A stretch of DNA of 64,000 nucleotides from Apostichopus japonicus. Taxonomy: Eukaryota; Echinodermata; Holothuroidea; Aspidochirotida; Stichopodidae. The position numbers and the translations under genes were made by a program. The notes below the pieces were generated by a model. That model worked only from the letters and a program-made list of their open reading frames with translations. It searched no databases and had not been told where the DNA came from. The stretch lies in the NCBI RefSeq assembly GCF_037975245.1, contig NC_092570.1:6865001-6929000 (forward strand), given 5' to 3'. Below, piece after piece: positions 20,523 to 33,219 of this stretch (position 1 is its first letter; every line of letters begins with the position of its first letter).

Positions 20523-23466
20523 AAGTTCTGGTAGTTAATCTATGTTCATCCAAACAGGCTTGAAAAATCCTACTTGATGAACCAAAAAATTATACCAAGA
20601 GTGTCCACCGTCCATCAGCCAACAGTTGAAGACTTTACAGAGCCAATATGAGAGTGGGTTTACACATATTCAATGGTTGTAGATTCTTAAGCTCATTTCC
20701 ACAAATATATGATATGATTAATCAAACATTAAACAGTGGAAGTAAAATTATTATTGGCAGTTAAAAGATGGTAGAATGTTTGACAAAAGAACATTCAAAA
20801 CCGTACTATAATTTGCTATTTTTTTTATCCCATTCGTTATTACAGCTTGCATTTAGACCAAATGTTATGGATGTAAGCTCTTTAATTTCACAGGAGATAA
20901 AATACTGCAAGCAAACATCAAACTTCGTTATTGATGCAAAATTTAATCTCACCAACTGAAGTCATCAAAATGGTATAAAACTTGTGAAATTGTGCGTATA
21001 GTACATTTCTGGTGAAAGTGAGACACGTGAGGCAGTTTTTGTGGATATATCGGCGAGGTATGGATAGTTGCTTTGGAAGAAAAACTACCCTATTTTCCAC
21101 AACTACCTATCCTTTGTTTTTCAAAGTTGTTCATGCATATGACATTGAGAAGTGTAGTCTCTATAGGTCAATTTATAAAGGCCTACATATGTCAAAATAA
21201 ACATGTCTAGCATGTATTGTCTTTTCCTTAAACAATACCTGGTTCTTTCCGTACCCTCAAAGAAAGTTATCTTACAATCCATGATATGCATTGAAAAACA
21301 TAAATGTTTATTAATTTGAATATGTTTTTCTAAAATATGCCAACTTTAATTTCTGTGTAGTGACAACCCTCTGATGGAAACATGTTCCTTATGCACCAAA
21401 CGGCACAGAATGGGATGACTACACTATTGTAACGTCCAGTTCTGACGGCTTTCCAGTATATAAAAGACCTATGTGCAGTGTACCTGTAGGTACTATTACA
21501 TGTCCTGTGTCCCAGTATCAGTAGGTTATATCTTTGGACCATTGCCAGATTCAAAGCTTCAGGTCCATTATTAATGACCGAAAATGAACGTTTGTTTAAT
21601 GTAGGAAGCAAATGTCTTGACATATGATCTGCTTGGTTCTCGAGTTCTAAATGAATGTTATGAAGGGGCTCTTGCAACCCTAATCACAAATATAAATTAG
21701 CATGTAAAACTAGCAAAATTATTGAAACCACTATAATATTATTTAGCAATTATTGTCAGCCAATACTCATAGCTAGTACAGTAACTAGGTACAGTACCTC
21801 TTGATTACAGTTACACCTCTCTTTAAATGACTCCAATTCGTCATGAAGATAACGAAGAAAGGCCATGTTCGGGTATATCAGTAGACCTGCTTAAAGCAAA
21901 ACTTACTAGATACGACTTCATTTTACAATCACGTATTAAAAACCCGCACTCAATGATTGGATACAGCAACTACTCTCCCACAACCGTGTAACAGCAATAA
22001 CTACTTTGTATTCCCAACATGTGTATCAGGACATGAACAGTAGTTACTTACGAGCCATGAGTACCGGTTGTTTTTGTATACAATTAAGGTCTCTGCTGTG
22101 ACACTGTTTTAATGAATACTCCAGAGGCATGCTATGTACAGGAATACTCATAAATTAGACTATATAAAATGAAATGTTTTTGTAAAATGATGTCCACTCT
22201 ATAAAATTGTCATAAATAATAGGAGGGAGTTATTTTCTGTATGGCTGATGTAATGAATTTGCTCACAAAGACTCACATTGGTGTTGCCATATATATAAAT
22301 TCTTAAAAGTTCACTAAATTATAAGATCACTTCTCCAAAATAATATATGATTTATGGATATTGTTTGCAACATATGCCTACATAAAAATGTAAGGCAAGT
22401 TGTTAATTCAATCACACCCTAATACCAGCCTCGTCGTTATTGTAAAATGTTCACAGAATCGGAATAATAAGGGGATTAGGGGAGGCATTAAACCAGTTCC
22501 CTCTCCCACAATGGATCCATTGCAAGGTTTCACAATAGAAAGAAAGTTTCAGTCAGATCTGGCCAGTCAATCTCATTACACTGCTCCTGCAGTAGGCTTT
22601 ACTCTGACAAAATATGGTAGGAAAATTTTACCAATTATTAGTGCCGGACTGGTTGCCCGGGGTACTTGGTAAGCACCCCAGCCTTGGCCCCTGAATCATC
22701 AATTTGAAATTAAAAAAGTAAAGTTTTGAACCACTTGTTAGATCTCCTTTGTTTCTTTTTCACCTTTTTGTTTTTCTTAATTTTTCCATTTTGTAGCTAA
22801 TATGGGAATGCCCCATCCCCACCAACCCCCCCCCCCCCCATACCCTAATCTGAAAAATCTGCTTCTGTGTCACACTTTTGTCAAAAGCGGAATTGTTGTT
22901 CTTTGGAGGGGAACGCATGTCCCAACAAAATATGTATCTTCAAGATGAAAAATATTACACCCATACATATGTCATATTGAATTACCTCTATGTATTACAT
23001 CAGCGAAAATAACTAAAAATATAAATCAGCATCACACATGCACTTGGCCGACCCAAAAATTTATGAATTTGTTTGCTCACAATGCAGACAAATTCAATGT
23101 GTGTAAAAATTACCCACATGTCGGACACTACAAATTGTAACAGGTCATTCCAAGTAGAACATATTACAACTCCCTCGACATTCTCCAATAACATACACAT
23201 CTAGGGCTATACAGCATTCCACAGTCATTCTACTATGATTGAGGTGAAACAGTACTTTTCACTGCCTTAGCTCCCCCCCCCCCCACACACACACACAATG
23301 GTACAACCCTTAATCGGACAGAATCAGAAGTTGGAGAAAAATAGAGGGCGCCTGACATTAATTGCTTGGCTGGATTCATTGTATAGCCCCTTTAAGTTAT
23401 ACATGCACCTTTCAAAAGTGTAAGGTTGAAACACTGGTTTGATTTCTTCTTAGCCAATCAGAAGAA
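20523..23466. other. Intergenic, non-coding
   Basis: AT-rich with poly-C runs (about 22829-22839 and 23273-23284). Open frames at 21330-21677 (minus) and 22400-22672 (plus) show no recognisable domain. I see nothing else. Confidence 0.4.
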
Positions 23467-23474
23467 TATAAACA
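23467..23474 (+). promoter_or_regulatory. Candidate TATA box of the Tie-like gene
   Basis: TATAAACA lies ~190 bp upstream of the ATG at 23660. It would place the transcript start near 23495-23500. Suggestive only. Confidence 0.3.
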
Positions 23475-23659
23475 AGATAAAAGTTCGTACCGGGTCAGGG
23501 TCTAAGGACGACAGACATTTAGAGAGACTCATTTAAGTAAACCCGTTGCCTGTGGATTGATTCAGTTGCCCGGGTATACCTCGAGCAGGCTGTACTTGCG
23601 TTTTCAGTATATTTTACAGCAATTCGTGATTGAACAGGAAACCAGCTTTGCCAACAACC

Positions 23660-23714
23660 ATGGAGGGAGTGGCAGCCATCATTCTCCTGGTGGTATTAAT
23701 CAATATAACGAATG
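23660..23714 (+). CDS. Exon 1: signal peptide
   Basis: ATG in good context (CAACAACCATGG). It encodes MEGVAAIILLVVLINITNG, with the last G codon completed by exon 2: a short N-terminus, a hydrophobic core and a small residue at the likely cleavage point, so the product enters the secretory pathway. Donor GTAAGT at 23715. The exon ends in phase 1. The 5' untranslated region probably starts near 23500. Confidence 0.85.
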
Positions 23715-24398
23715 GTAAGTACATTTTTGCAATTAGTTTTAGTCTTTGACCCTTCGAATTTTCCCTTTAGATTTGACTGTGTGTATAGTAAAACAAATAA
23801 CCTGTCTCAATAGGAAAATGTTTTGCGGGTTGCACGCATATATGCAGTAAAACTACTTGTTGAAAGTTTGAGCATAGCTGACTTTTTAGCCTTTATTTTC
23901 AGTTCATAAAACTATATGATGACCCTTAAAACTTCATAAACTTCGCATTTCTTCTCATGGATTCTATAGAGTTATCATAATTTACAATGTTGAAAATGCG
24001 ATATTTTTGCTGAGTTGAACGAATATCATTTATATATAGACAGATTTCCACCACTACATTGTAAAGCCGACTTTCTCTCCCACTCGATGATGAAATATTT
24101 TACGGATTTCAGATACACTATTTCTCGCCGCCGTATATATTCTTAGAACAACATTGATAGTCTGACACAGGCTTACCGATATTTATCACCCCTCCTACAT
24201 CCTACTGTCCCTTTCACGTACCCCTTTTCCCCTTTCACTACCGGTGAATTTTGGTCATCAATACTGATGTGAGGAGACTGAGGACTACATATATGTAGTG
24301 TACTTTTGCCAAATAGAGGTGCCTAAATTTTGCCAAATTTTGTTATGCTGTTTTATTTTCAATCTCGTTACTTGGTATACTGTTTACTCACGTGACAG
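23715..24398 (+). other. Intron 1
   Basis: 684 bp, GTAAGT...GTGACAG. No repeats or genes recognised. Confidence 0.7.
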
Positions 24399-24713
24399 GT
24401 CAAGATGCAGGTGTTGAAGACTTCACATGTATCAACAACCAGATAGGTCACACTACCCGTTTTGTGCCCAATCTAGTAGCTGCTGGGGCTGACATACAGC
24501 CAATAACCTTTGACCGATTCCAGACAACTGGTGGGAATCAAATACAGATGCCAGCCGGAAGTATGAGGTCCGAAGCAACGGATATAGCAGTCCGCCCCTT
24601 CGAGAGACAGAGAAATGTTCCCGAGGCTACCCGTACTGGTATATTTGAATGTCGAACCACAGATGGAAACAAAGACATCTCCATAGCTGTTCCCATATTG
24701 AACAGAAATACTC
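24399..24713 (+). CDS. Exon 2: N-terminal Ig-like domain (Tie Ig1-like)
   Basis: Acceptor CACGTGACAG, donor GTAAGT, 315 bp, phase 1-1. It encodes residues ~19-123. Two cysteines, in DFTCINN and TGIFECRTTDG, are spaced as the B- and F-strand cysteines of an Ig fold. The segment between them is long and polar, as in the divergent first Ig of Tie receptors, which helps form the ligand-binding head. Identity as Tie Ig1 rests on position before the better-matching Ig2-EGF block; sequence similarity of this domain alone is weak. Confidence 0.75.
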
Positions 24714-24793
24714 GTAAGTTTGTGTCAAACCTAATAAACAATTATGATCTATTTTACTTAGGGCGTAGTGCTCACAATGGGCAGTTAACATCG

Positions 24794-24938
<145 letters not shown>

Positions 24939-25079
24939 AATAACGGAAGAACTGTTAAACAACTATGCTGCATTTAGAGAAAGGCTGGATCTCGAGTGAG
25001 ATACAATAATTGAATTAGGTAAGTGATTGAAAGTAAAACAGCCAATGTTTGGTTTTTGCAGAGCAAAACTAGCTCTTCT

Positions 25080-27297
25080 TCAGTGCATGATCACCAAAGG
25101 TCTAAATTTTTGCCCTAAACTACGGCAAGTAAACGCTCAGAAACTTTCTCTTGACCTAAATCTGTTCTATCGACGCTTACGTCTCCGTGAATTTTTTGCC
25201 GACGAAAATGGCAATAACACCACGCAACAAACCAACGACTTGGATTCCAATTTTAGGCCAAGAAGCTCGTGGAATCCACCCAAGGCCCATTGTGCGCCTC
25301 TTGAATCATTTCGGCCATTGAAGAGGATGTTAAAACACACACCTCCGCCCCAGACTTCCGCGACAATCTCAACAAAACTGAGAGACAGGCCATTCATGAA
25401 CTCCGGAAGCGCGATGACATTGTCATCAAGCCAGCCGACAAGGGTTCTGCAATTGTCGCTATGGGCAAACAATTCTACAGAGAGGAAGCCAACAGACTAC
25501 TCGGCAACCCTCAACACTACAAACTCCTAGATTCTGATCCTACTCAAGAAATCACACAAAACGTGAAAAGAGTCATCCAAAAGATAGTCTCTAACGGTTC
25601 CATTGACCGCAAGTTAGGCCAAAACCTCCTGGAAAACGACCCAAAACCTGGTCGCTTTTATTTTCTGCCTAAAATTCACAAAGAAGGCAATCCCGGGAGG
25701 CCCATAATATCGGGTAATGGCACAACGACTGAAAAAATTTCCAAATTCGTGGATCTCCTCATCCAACCTCTCGTTTCGACCCTACCGTCCTATGTGCAGG
25801 ACACTACGGATTTCATCCGGAAAATTGGGGAAATAAAAAATCTTCCCTTATCTTCTCTGTTAGTTACCTTGGATGTGTCTTCGTTATACACAAATATCCC
25901 TAACGAAGAGGGCATTTCGGCCTGCACAAAAGCATTCCGAAACCAAAACGTGGCAAAACCCCCACGAAGAAAGAATTGGCCGAATTAATGCAACTCATCT
26001 TGACCAACAATAATCTGGTATTTGGCAACAAACACTACCTCCAAATTCATGGCACCGCAATGGGTACCAAAATGGCACCGTCTTTTGCCAACATCTTTAT
26101 GGGAAACCTTGAGAAAGAATTTTTATCTCGACAAAACCTGAAACCACACACGTGGTTACGTTACATTGACGATATCTTTATGATATGGACCCATGGTGAG
26201 GCAAATCTAAAACTCTTCATTGATGACATAAACTCGTTTCATCACACTATCAAATTCACTGCTGATTTTTCTGGACTTGGCGTTCACTTTCTGGACACCA
26301 CCGTGACCCTACAAAATGGTTCACTCAAACAGACTTGTTCAATAAACCCACGAACAAGCACAACTACCTCTTACCAAGCAGTTGCCATCCACGTCACTGT
26401 ACCAGAAATATTCCGTACAGTCAAGCGTTGCGCATTCGACGCATTTGCTCCTCTGAAGTCGATTTTGATTCACGCACTAAAGAACTGTCACAACACCTCC
26501 TAAACAGACAGTATTTTCGGGGTACTATTGAAAATGCCATCAAAAAGGCTAAAAGCAAACCCCGTACCGAAACATTGACGTACAAAACTCGTCAAACCAG
26601 TTCCAAAAGGGTACCATTGGTTACTGAATTCCACCCTGGTCTCCCACCACTGGCTAATATCATTCAGAAGAATTTTCACCTACTTCAAGGCACCGAACGC
26701 CTGAAATCAGTATTCCCAGAATTACCTGTCATCGCTTTTAAAAGACCCAGCAACCTACGGGATATCTTAGTTCGGGCATCCTTTCGGGATGACACCCCAT
26801 TAGGGGAAAGCAAAACAGAAACTACAGGATCATCGCCCTGTACACAAAATTACAAAACGTGCTTACTTGTCGATTCGACCGGGGCCTTTCAGAGCAACCA
26901 AACCAAACGCACGTTCCAAATTCGGCACAAAATTAACTGCCTATCCAAAAATGTCATTTACCTCATCTACTGCAATATTTGTAACTTACAATACATTGGA
27001 GAGTCAAAAAACACTCTTAGAATGAGAATGACACAACAAAGATCGGCGATCAAAACAAAAAAGATCTACCAACCTGTTGCAAATCACTTCAATCTCCAAA
27101 ATCATTCAATTGAGAATTTGCGTGTTATTGCCATTGACCAGAACGATTCTTGGACAGATAAATCTAGGAAAGCGAAAGAACATTTCTGGGAACTAAACCT
27201 AAAGACCACGGCACCATTCGGTTTAAACATCAGAAACGATTTGCCGTTCCAGATAAACCAAAACAATTCCTTTACAATTACGACGGAATCGGATTAA
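25080..27297 (+). pseudogene. Penelope-like RT / GIY-YIG polyprotein, frameshifted
   Basis: Reading order: an N-terminal region (to about 25300), the KPADKGSAIV block (about 25428), FYFLPKIHK and GRPIIS, LVTLDVSSLYTNIP (RT motif A), GTAMGTKMAPSFANIF (motif B), then RYIDDIFMIW with the catalytic YIDD at about 26162. A KPTNKHNYL..SSCHP block and a C-terminal GIY-YIG nuclease follow (VIYLIYC at about 26953, QYIGES at about 26992). At least three frame changes are needed to read it through (about 25300-25330, 25960-25975 and 26330-26345), so this copy is dead unless these are assembly errors. Stop at 27295-27297. Confidence 0.85.
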
Positions 27298-27442
27298 AAT
27301 AATCCGACGCGGATTAAAATAATCCGAATTTCTAAAACTTCTGCTCAATTCAGCAGAAATCAGTAAGTCGCTTTGCCCTTACAACCATGCCGACATCTCC
27401 TCTATAAAAGAGTTTCAATTCCTGCTACTCCTTGTCACTTTC

Positions 27443-27490
27443 GGTGATCATGCACTGAAGAAGAGCTAGTTTTGCTCGAAAGCTCTGCAA
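27443..27490 (+). ncRNA. Hammerhead-core-like motif in the right pseudo-LTR
   Basis: CTGAAGA, then GAGC-loop-GCTC (stem II-like), then GAAA, at about 27454-27485. CTGANGA...GAAA is the conserved core of hammerhead ribozymes, which are known in pseudo-LTRs of some Penelope-like elements. I could not place convincing stems I and III or a cleavage site, so this is a resemblance only. The left inverted copy has lost the GAAA by the 8-bp deletion. Confidence 0.25.
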
Positions 27491-27613
27491 AAACCAAACA
27501 TTGGCTGTTTTACTTCCAATCACTTACCTAATTCAATTATTGTATCTCACTCGAGATCCAGCCTTTCTCTAAATGCAGCATAGTTGTTTAACAGTTTTTC
27601 CGTTATTCCTATA

Positions 27614-28642
27614 TATATATATATATATACGATAGATAACGATATAAAGCCATATGAGAACTTTATTTGCCTGAAGGAAATGTTCACTGCATTTAAGTGA
27701 CATTGTAACTTTTGTGACATGGAAGCACAATTCAATGTGCCTACATGAATATTTTGATACATTGTGGTCTTAATCTATTTTTTTGGAGGAAAATGATGAA
27801 ATAATTTCATCTTTCCATATTTTGCCGGTTCAACACGACTGACAATAGGTAAAAGTAACATAATAATTCTCAAGTCGCGTTGGCTTTCAGTCGGGGATAC
27901 TCAATTGGAGCGTTTAGGGCCTACGTTTTAACTGTCCAGCTTCACTAACAAATGTTTCCAATGGAGAGGAAACAAGTTTTTTGTGTGATCCACCCGGTCT
28001 GCTCAGCGACGCGAATAAATCTCCCTTCATAAAAATAGGAAAATGCTACGGCTGACTTTCCTCCCTTTGTATATAGGCTACGCTTCACAGTAGAGGCCGG
28101 CGCAATCACATGAACGAATCGCCCATAGCGTGATAAAAGTAAGGATCGACCCAGCGCAGTAGGCAAAGAAACATTGGCCGATACGCCAAAGGCTACCAGA
28201 GCCCCAGTCGTGAACGGAACACAGTCGTGCGCTCGCGTTAGTCGTGCGTTAGTACGACTATATGATTACACGGCTATCAAAGATTGCATGTTGTTCAATC
28301 CTGTGTCTGACAACGTGCGATCGGCTGAACAAAGAGGCCTAAGTCTATTTTTTTTAGCGTGGTCCCTGAATATAGATCAAGCTTACAATCTTTGACCGCC
28401 AATCGCTCCATACTCTGACTTTCAAACTGAAGGCGTATAAATATTTGGGGGACTTTGTCAGTTTTCACATAGTTTTATTCTATAAATTTTGGGAACTACT
28501 ATATGCTTTAAACATTAATTTTAACATTATCCTGTGAATATTTATACATCACTGTATAGAGTACTAACTTTTAACTATTCACATATTATTATATCCAGCA
28601 CAATTCAAACACATGTTCTGCCTGTTTTCGGGTATTTTGCAG
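27614..28642 (+). other. Intron 2, right part
   Basis: TA run, then non-coding DNA. Short frames at 27945-28166 (minus), 28174-28395 and 28534-28642 are not supported as exons, except that the last runs into the Ig2 exon. Confidence 0.5.
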
Positions 28643-28876
28643 AAATATTACCTCGTGCGGAATTAACGAAAACCGTTAATAGTGGCGACGACGTAACATT
28701 GTCTGTGAAATCCAAAACAAGAAAAGTCGAATGGACAAAAAATAACGAAGATTTACCGCAGTTTGCGCGCAAACTTGCTGTCAATATTAAAGGAGCCACT
28801 ACGGATGATTCTGGTATCTACGAATGCTTTACCAACCGAAATAAACCACATGCAGTTATGAGGTTAATCGTACGCA
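28643..28876 (+). CDS. Exon 3: second Ig-like domain (Tie Ig2-like)
   Basis: Acceptor GGTATTTTGCAG, donor GTAAGT, 234 bp, phase 1-1; residues ~124-201. It holds SGDDVTLSVKS (B strand), VEWTKNNEDLP (C strand with Trp), TTDDSGIYECFTN (F strand) and ends MRLIVR. The end matches the RLIVR that closes Ig2 just before the EGF block in Tie receptors. The usual B-strand cysteine is absent (LSVKS), so the lone cysteine in YEC has no canonical partner. Confidence 0.85.
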
Positions 28877-29807
28877 GTAAGTATATGTTCATTTTATAAG
28901 TCACCGAACTTTGAATATTAATCCATTACTTAATAAATTAATTTCATAAGCAAACATGTTTTTTTTTTTTTTACTTTGTAAAAAAAACAGCAGTGCACTC
29001 TTGGGTCTCTTCCATTCATCAATATTTTGTCATTGACTCAATTTTGTAAGGATTGTAAAAAAAACAATCAATTATTAAGGCCAAAAAGTCCCAAATGATG
29101 TCCATGATTTTTGTTCTTTTATTACTTCCGACGAACCATTCTGTTTCAGATTGTGTTGCAGACGTATAGTTAATTCACTTAGATCAACGAATCTCAGATG
29201 ATATCTCAAAACATGAAAATTAAATAGAAATACAATTTGTATTGTTAGCAGTGTTTTCAACGGTCATGTCATCAAACTGAATACCTATTTACTTACTTGG
29301 TTATAGTTTGCTTCTGTGTCGCTATTCAAGCTTTATTTTACAGTTGTTGTTGTTTTTGTTGCTGGAGTGTAGAATTACAACCGCACTTCTGTCAGTGTAT
29401 AGTTTTAACCTCCTTAAAAACACCTACAATTGTCACAATCTTCCAAAGAAGTATCAATTTGTGAACGACTCTGTGTGACCTTTAACCCATATGGTTACCA
29501 TATGGTTACCCGAGATTTGAGGGGTATTCCTGTTTCTCTCATCACGACTTCACATACACAATCTGGACCCCCACGCCCACTCCCCCCCCCCCAAGAACCC
29601 CACATGTCGAATAACAAAAAGAACCGTTCGGTTATAACCATTGGACTTGCCAAAGTCGGAAAGTACACAAGGCTTATCGTCGGTTCACTATACATGTCAT
29701 TGAAGTCACACACTGACTGTATATAGTACTGTATATAGTAAAAAACGAACTATGTATTATTTTATAATGCTATAAATAAGTTGAAATGCATTCTGTTACA
29801 ATTTCAG
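28877..29807 (+). other. Intron 3
   Basis: 931 bp, non-coding. A poly-T run lies at about 28961-28972 and a C-run at about 29580-29591. Open frames at 29430-29726 have no recognisable content. Confidence 0.6.
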
Positions 29808-29933
29808 GTTGCCCAGAAAATCTCATCGGGGAAGCCTGTGACGTTCCTTGCTTTTGCTATAATGGGGGCGTGTGTCGGGATGAAGGCGGCTGCATATGTC
29901 CGCCTGGATTTTCCGGAGAGCTCTGTGAAGTCT
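29808..29933 (+). CDS. Exon 4: EGF-like 1 (Tie EGF1-like)
   Basis: Acceptor TTACAATTTCAG, donor GTAAGT, 126 bp, phase 1-1; residues ~202-243. It reads SCPENLIGEACDVPCFCYNG then GVCRDEGGCICPPGFSGELC, eight cysteines in the laminin/Tie-type EGF pattern with CICPPGF as in Tie EGF1. Follows Ig2 directly. Confidence 0.9.
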
Positions 29934-30173
29934 GTAAGTTGATTCCCCTATATAAAAGAGTTAAACTTACATACCCAGTTTTAATTTTCAGTCGCAATCC
30001 GTGAAATCTGGAGGACGGGGGAGGCATCCATTCACCCCATTCCATCCCACCTCAAAGCTAGGCCAATTAATTGGCCTACATCAACTGAATGGGACCTGAA
30101 AGTTGTGATGTCAGAGGGAGACACCGTATTTTTTTCCAGTGCTCTTGCAGCTGATATATAATGCTATAATAGC

Positions 30174-30270
30174 GGGCCGCATGGGCCGGGGTCCTCACCT
30201 GCCCCGGTGTCCGAATCACCGGGTCGCATGGGCCAGGCCCTTATCTGCCCCGGTGTCCGTATCGCCGAAT
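30174..30270. repeat. GC-rich 47-bp tandem repeat, two copies
   Basis: CGCATGGGCC...CTGCCCCGGTGTCCG repeats with period 47 bp in intron 4, an isolated GC-rich patch in AT-rich DNA. Confidence 0.7.
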
Positions 30271-30432
30271 GTCTCGGTACAATTACCGACCGCATGACTG
30301 TTGTTGACTTTACACCATCTTACTCAGTAAATAAATCTTATTAATATTGACCCTGTTATAATGCAGTTAGTCGTAATAGATTTGTTTTTTATCGACATCA
30401 TTCTATGAGTGTTATTTTCTCTATCCATGTAG

Positions 30433-30597
30433 TGCATACGGCCGACAACTTTGGCAAAGACGGCCAATACAGCTGTTCGGATCCCGAAATGACCACACTT
30501 GGATTCGAGACTGACTGCAGGGGTGAACTTTTCTGCCTGCAGGATCCATATGGCTGTTCATGCGCCCCTGGTATTAGGGGGATATTTTGTCACTTAG
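30433..30597 (+). CDS. Exon 5: EGF-like 2 (Tie EGF2-like)
   Basis: Acceptor CTATCCATGTAG, donor GTAAGA, 165 bp, phase 1-1; residues ~244-298. Its LFCLQDPYGCSCAPGIRG segment is the strongest diagnostic piece in the gene: vertebrate Tie EGF2 has the same FCL.DPYGCSCA.G layout. The domain is longer than EGF1, as in Ties. Confidence 0.9.
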
Positions 30598-31913
30598 GTA
30601 AGAACGTCTTGTGCGCTGCGAAAATGTTGCATCAGTCTTTGCACTTTCACTGGGTGGCGGTGTTTTGTAGTGTCAAGTTTAATTTGCATTATTGTAGGTG
30701 AAAGTTCGCTTCCGTATATTACTATAACTTTATTGCAAAATTTATAGTTTTTTAAGGTTGAAGAAAAGCAATGAATGGTGTTACACTACATGTATGGCAT
30801 GGAAATTGAGATGAAAATGCCGTTAACGCCGTGGTTATGTCATTAATTATTCCTTATAAGGTCATGTAGTTTTATGTACCTACTTTACTAAGTGTCATTA
30901 GTACGAGGTCAGTACCAAAAGCCCATGAATTACTTTTCCAGCTCTGAAAAAGTCCTAGCAACAAAGCCCACCCCTTCCACCCCGGCTCCCATTGCCTCAG
31001 TTAAAATTTAGTGTGGTTAGGGAACTTATGGAATTAATTCGCTCAGTGTTCCATATTCGTGCTAACAAGTCTCCTTGCTGTGTGCAAAAACATGGAACTG
31101 TCCAAATTCTAAATTTTAGACTGAGGTCAATCAATGTCATTGTAACAGCACCTAAATATTAGTAAAGTTATCCAGGCACTTGTGTCTGCAATGTTACACC
31201 TGTTAGCCTAAACATCCAGTCGTTTGATCGAAGCCACCGACGTTAGTGCAAGCCCCTCAACTGTTGATTGCCGTGTTTTCTTAGATCTTGTCAGTATGGA
31301 TATGCTTCACCGTTTGTGGGAAATAACTGAGCGATAAAATAATATCGATAAAGAAACTGCTCTTCATTTAGCATCAAGTTTGTCCATTGCGACACAGTTA
31401 TGCGTGTTGCTGAGGTACTTAAGTGTAATTGTAATAAGAGTACGCTGGGGGCCTAATTCACACTTCATAGCCGAGGTTGGGCTAGCTTTTAAGCCAATTG
31501 AGTACACTAAGTAATAGTAGTATTGTAGCCTGCCGAACGTTTGCCTACACTAACGACTAACGTACATGTATTGTTATTCTATTAAAGTAGGCCCTAACCA
31601 TGACCGTCCGTATACTATAACCTTGCGAGGTTTATACTTCCATGCCCTAACAGTCGAAAACTAACTTTCATTTGCTGATTATATGCAGCAGGCGTACTGT
31701 GAGGATACAGAATCCTGTAAATAAAATAGCAAACGTAGGTCAAGCCCAGGCCTTAGTTACAGTTACTAGTTAGTTCAAAATTACCTTTAAGAATAAGAGG
31801 ATGCAAACTGTTAAGGTTCTAAATGATGATAGTACTATTAGTAATGAGCCCTAACATTTATAGCAGGCCTAGACTAACCAGAGTATAGCAGTTAAAAAAA
31901 AATTCAGTGTCAC
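30598..31913 (+). other. Intron 5, left part
   Basis: Non-coding; no gene or clear repeat recognised. Confidence 0.5.
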
Positions 31914-32163
31914 ATGTATGTATGTATTTGTATGTATTTTAGATCCTCTTGCAAGCAGGAACTCGCGCAGAAGTCTCATTGGCTTATCAAAGCCGCAAGC
32001 TGACTGAAGTCAGTCTCTTACATTCATATTTAACGTCCATGATTATGAATTATCAATTGTCAACAACTCTGTTACTGGACGACATACATTAATCTTGGAG
32101 TGACTTGAACCGGTGACCTTATGGTTGGATGGCACCAGCGTTAACCACTGAGCTAACACTTCA
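31914..32163 (-). mobile_element. tRNA-derived SINE
   Basis: On the minus strand it starts with a tRNA-like head: A box TTAGCTCAGTGGTTAA (about 32155-32140) and B box GGTTCAAGTC (32111-32102), 30-40 bases apart as in tRNA genes. About 150 bp of unrelated body follow, then a simple tail of TACA/ATAC units (about 31940-31914). The layout is that of a Pol III SINE. The tRNA head is followed by SINE body, so it is not a tRNA gene. Confidence 0.65.
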
Positions 32164-33084
32164 CGATTAAAACATGTAAACAAGGAACTTGCTTAATCCC
32201 ATCTTGTCATCAACTTGATGTATTAAAGTTCAAATTCAACCTCCAATGGTCAACTTCTCCAGACAGACTGAATTTATAAATAAAATCCTGCGCATTTTAT
32301 TGAACAAATTTTCATGGCTCAGGTTTTGTAGCGCATACTACGTAACCATTTCTACTGTGGCAAGATTCCCATATTCTGTGTAACCATCTGCCATTACCAT
32401 CAACTGCAAATAAACATTAAACCCTAAAATTAAATAAATTTACACTATGGTCCTTAATTCCAGATAAATTTTTTGATGAGGAGTTTTGCTAATTCTTCAA
32501 ATCAGTAACACTGCTACAGTGCATAATTGACATCAACTCATATTTTAACCTTTTAAAAAAACCCATATAACCATCAAGGGTGAACTGGTTAGGGATGAAA
32601 AGTTTGGGTGGAAAACTGGCATAAAAACTGGGGTATAACTGGTCAGTGCATACATGGTGTTCATGTTTTGTACACATGGTACCATGTAACAATGCATAAG
32701 GAAAGTGACCTCCATTAATGATGTAATAATGGTTTCACAACTGGAAGGTGACCTACCTCTGTAAGATTGTTTCCTTTCAATTACGAATATGCAGTTATAT
32801 AAAAAAAAACAGTTATTTTAATCTTTTTTTTTCTTTTTTTTGTAGGGCAAAGTAAGTATATGAACTAGATAGCACAGTTTAGTACAGTAATATAACACTG
32901 CACACTATTTTTCATCCAAGCAGCCTGGTTCTCACAAGCCTTCAACCACACAGAACAACTCAAGTGAACTGACAAATGTAACAGTCTCAAATTATTTGTG
33001 ATATTCCATTATTCATCAATTCATATAATGAAAATATTTATTTAAAGTTGCACCTTTTAAACCATTTTTTTCTTCTCCACTCAG
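32164..33084 (+). other. Intron 5, right part
   Basis: AT-rich; T-runs at about 32824-32842. Nothing else recognised. Confidence 0.5.
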
Positions 33085-33219
33085 CTTGTCAAAAAGGAAC
33101 TTTTGGAGCTGACTGCAAGCAGACCTGCCACTGTGCTGCAGGATCATCATGTGACCGTAAAATGGGAATATGTTCCCCTCCTGGTTGTGAAGATGGCTGG
33201 ACTGGTGAAAACTGTAATG
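33085..33219 (+). CDS. Exon 6: EGF-like 3 (Tie EGF3-like)
   Basis: Acceptor TTCTTCTCCACTCAG, donor GTAAGA, 135 bp, phase 1-1; residues ~299-343. ACQKGTFGADCKQTCHCAAG then SSCDRKMGICSPPGCEDGW. The AC..G.FG.DCK..C.C pattern matches Tie EGF3. This closes the Tie-like block; what follows departs from vertebrate Tie architecture. Confidence 0.9.

Noticed and set aside
21330-21677. 115-codon minus-strand open frame
   Set aside because: No recognisable domain, no splice or promoter context, AT-rich surroundings.
32100-32163. tRNA gene on the minus strand
   Set aside because: A and B boxes are present but the acceptor arms do not pair cleanly and a SINE body and tail follow.
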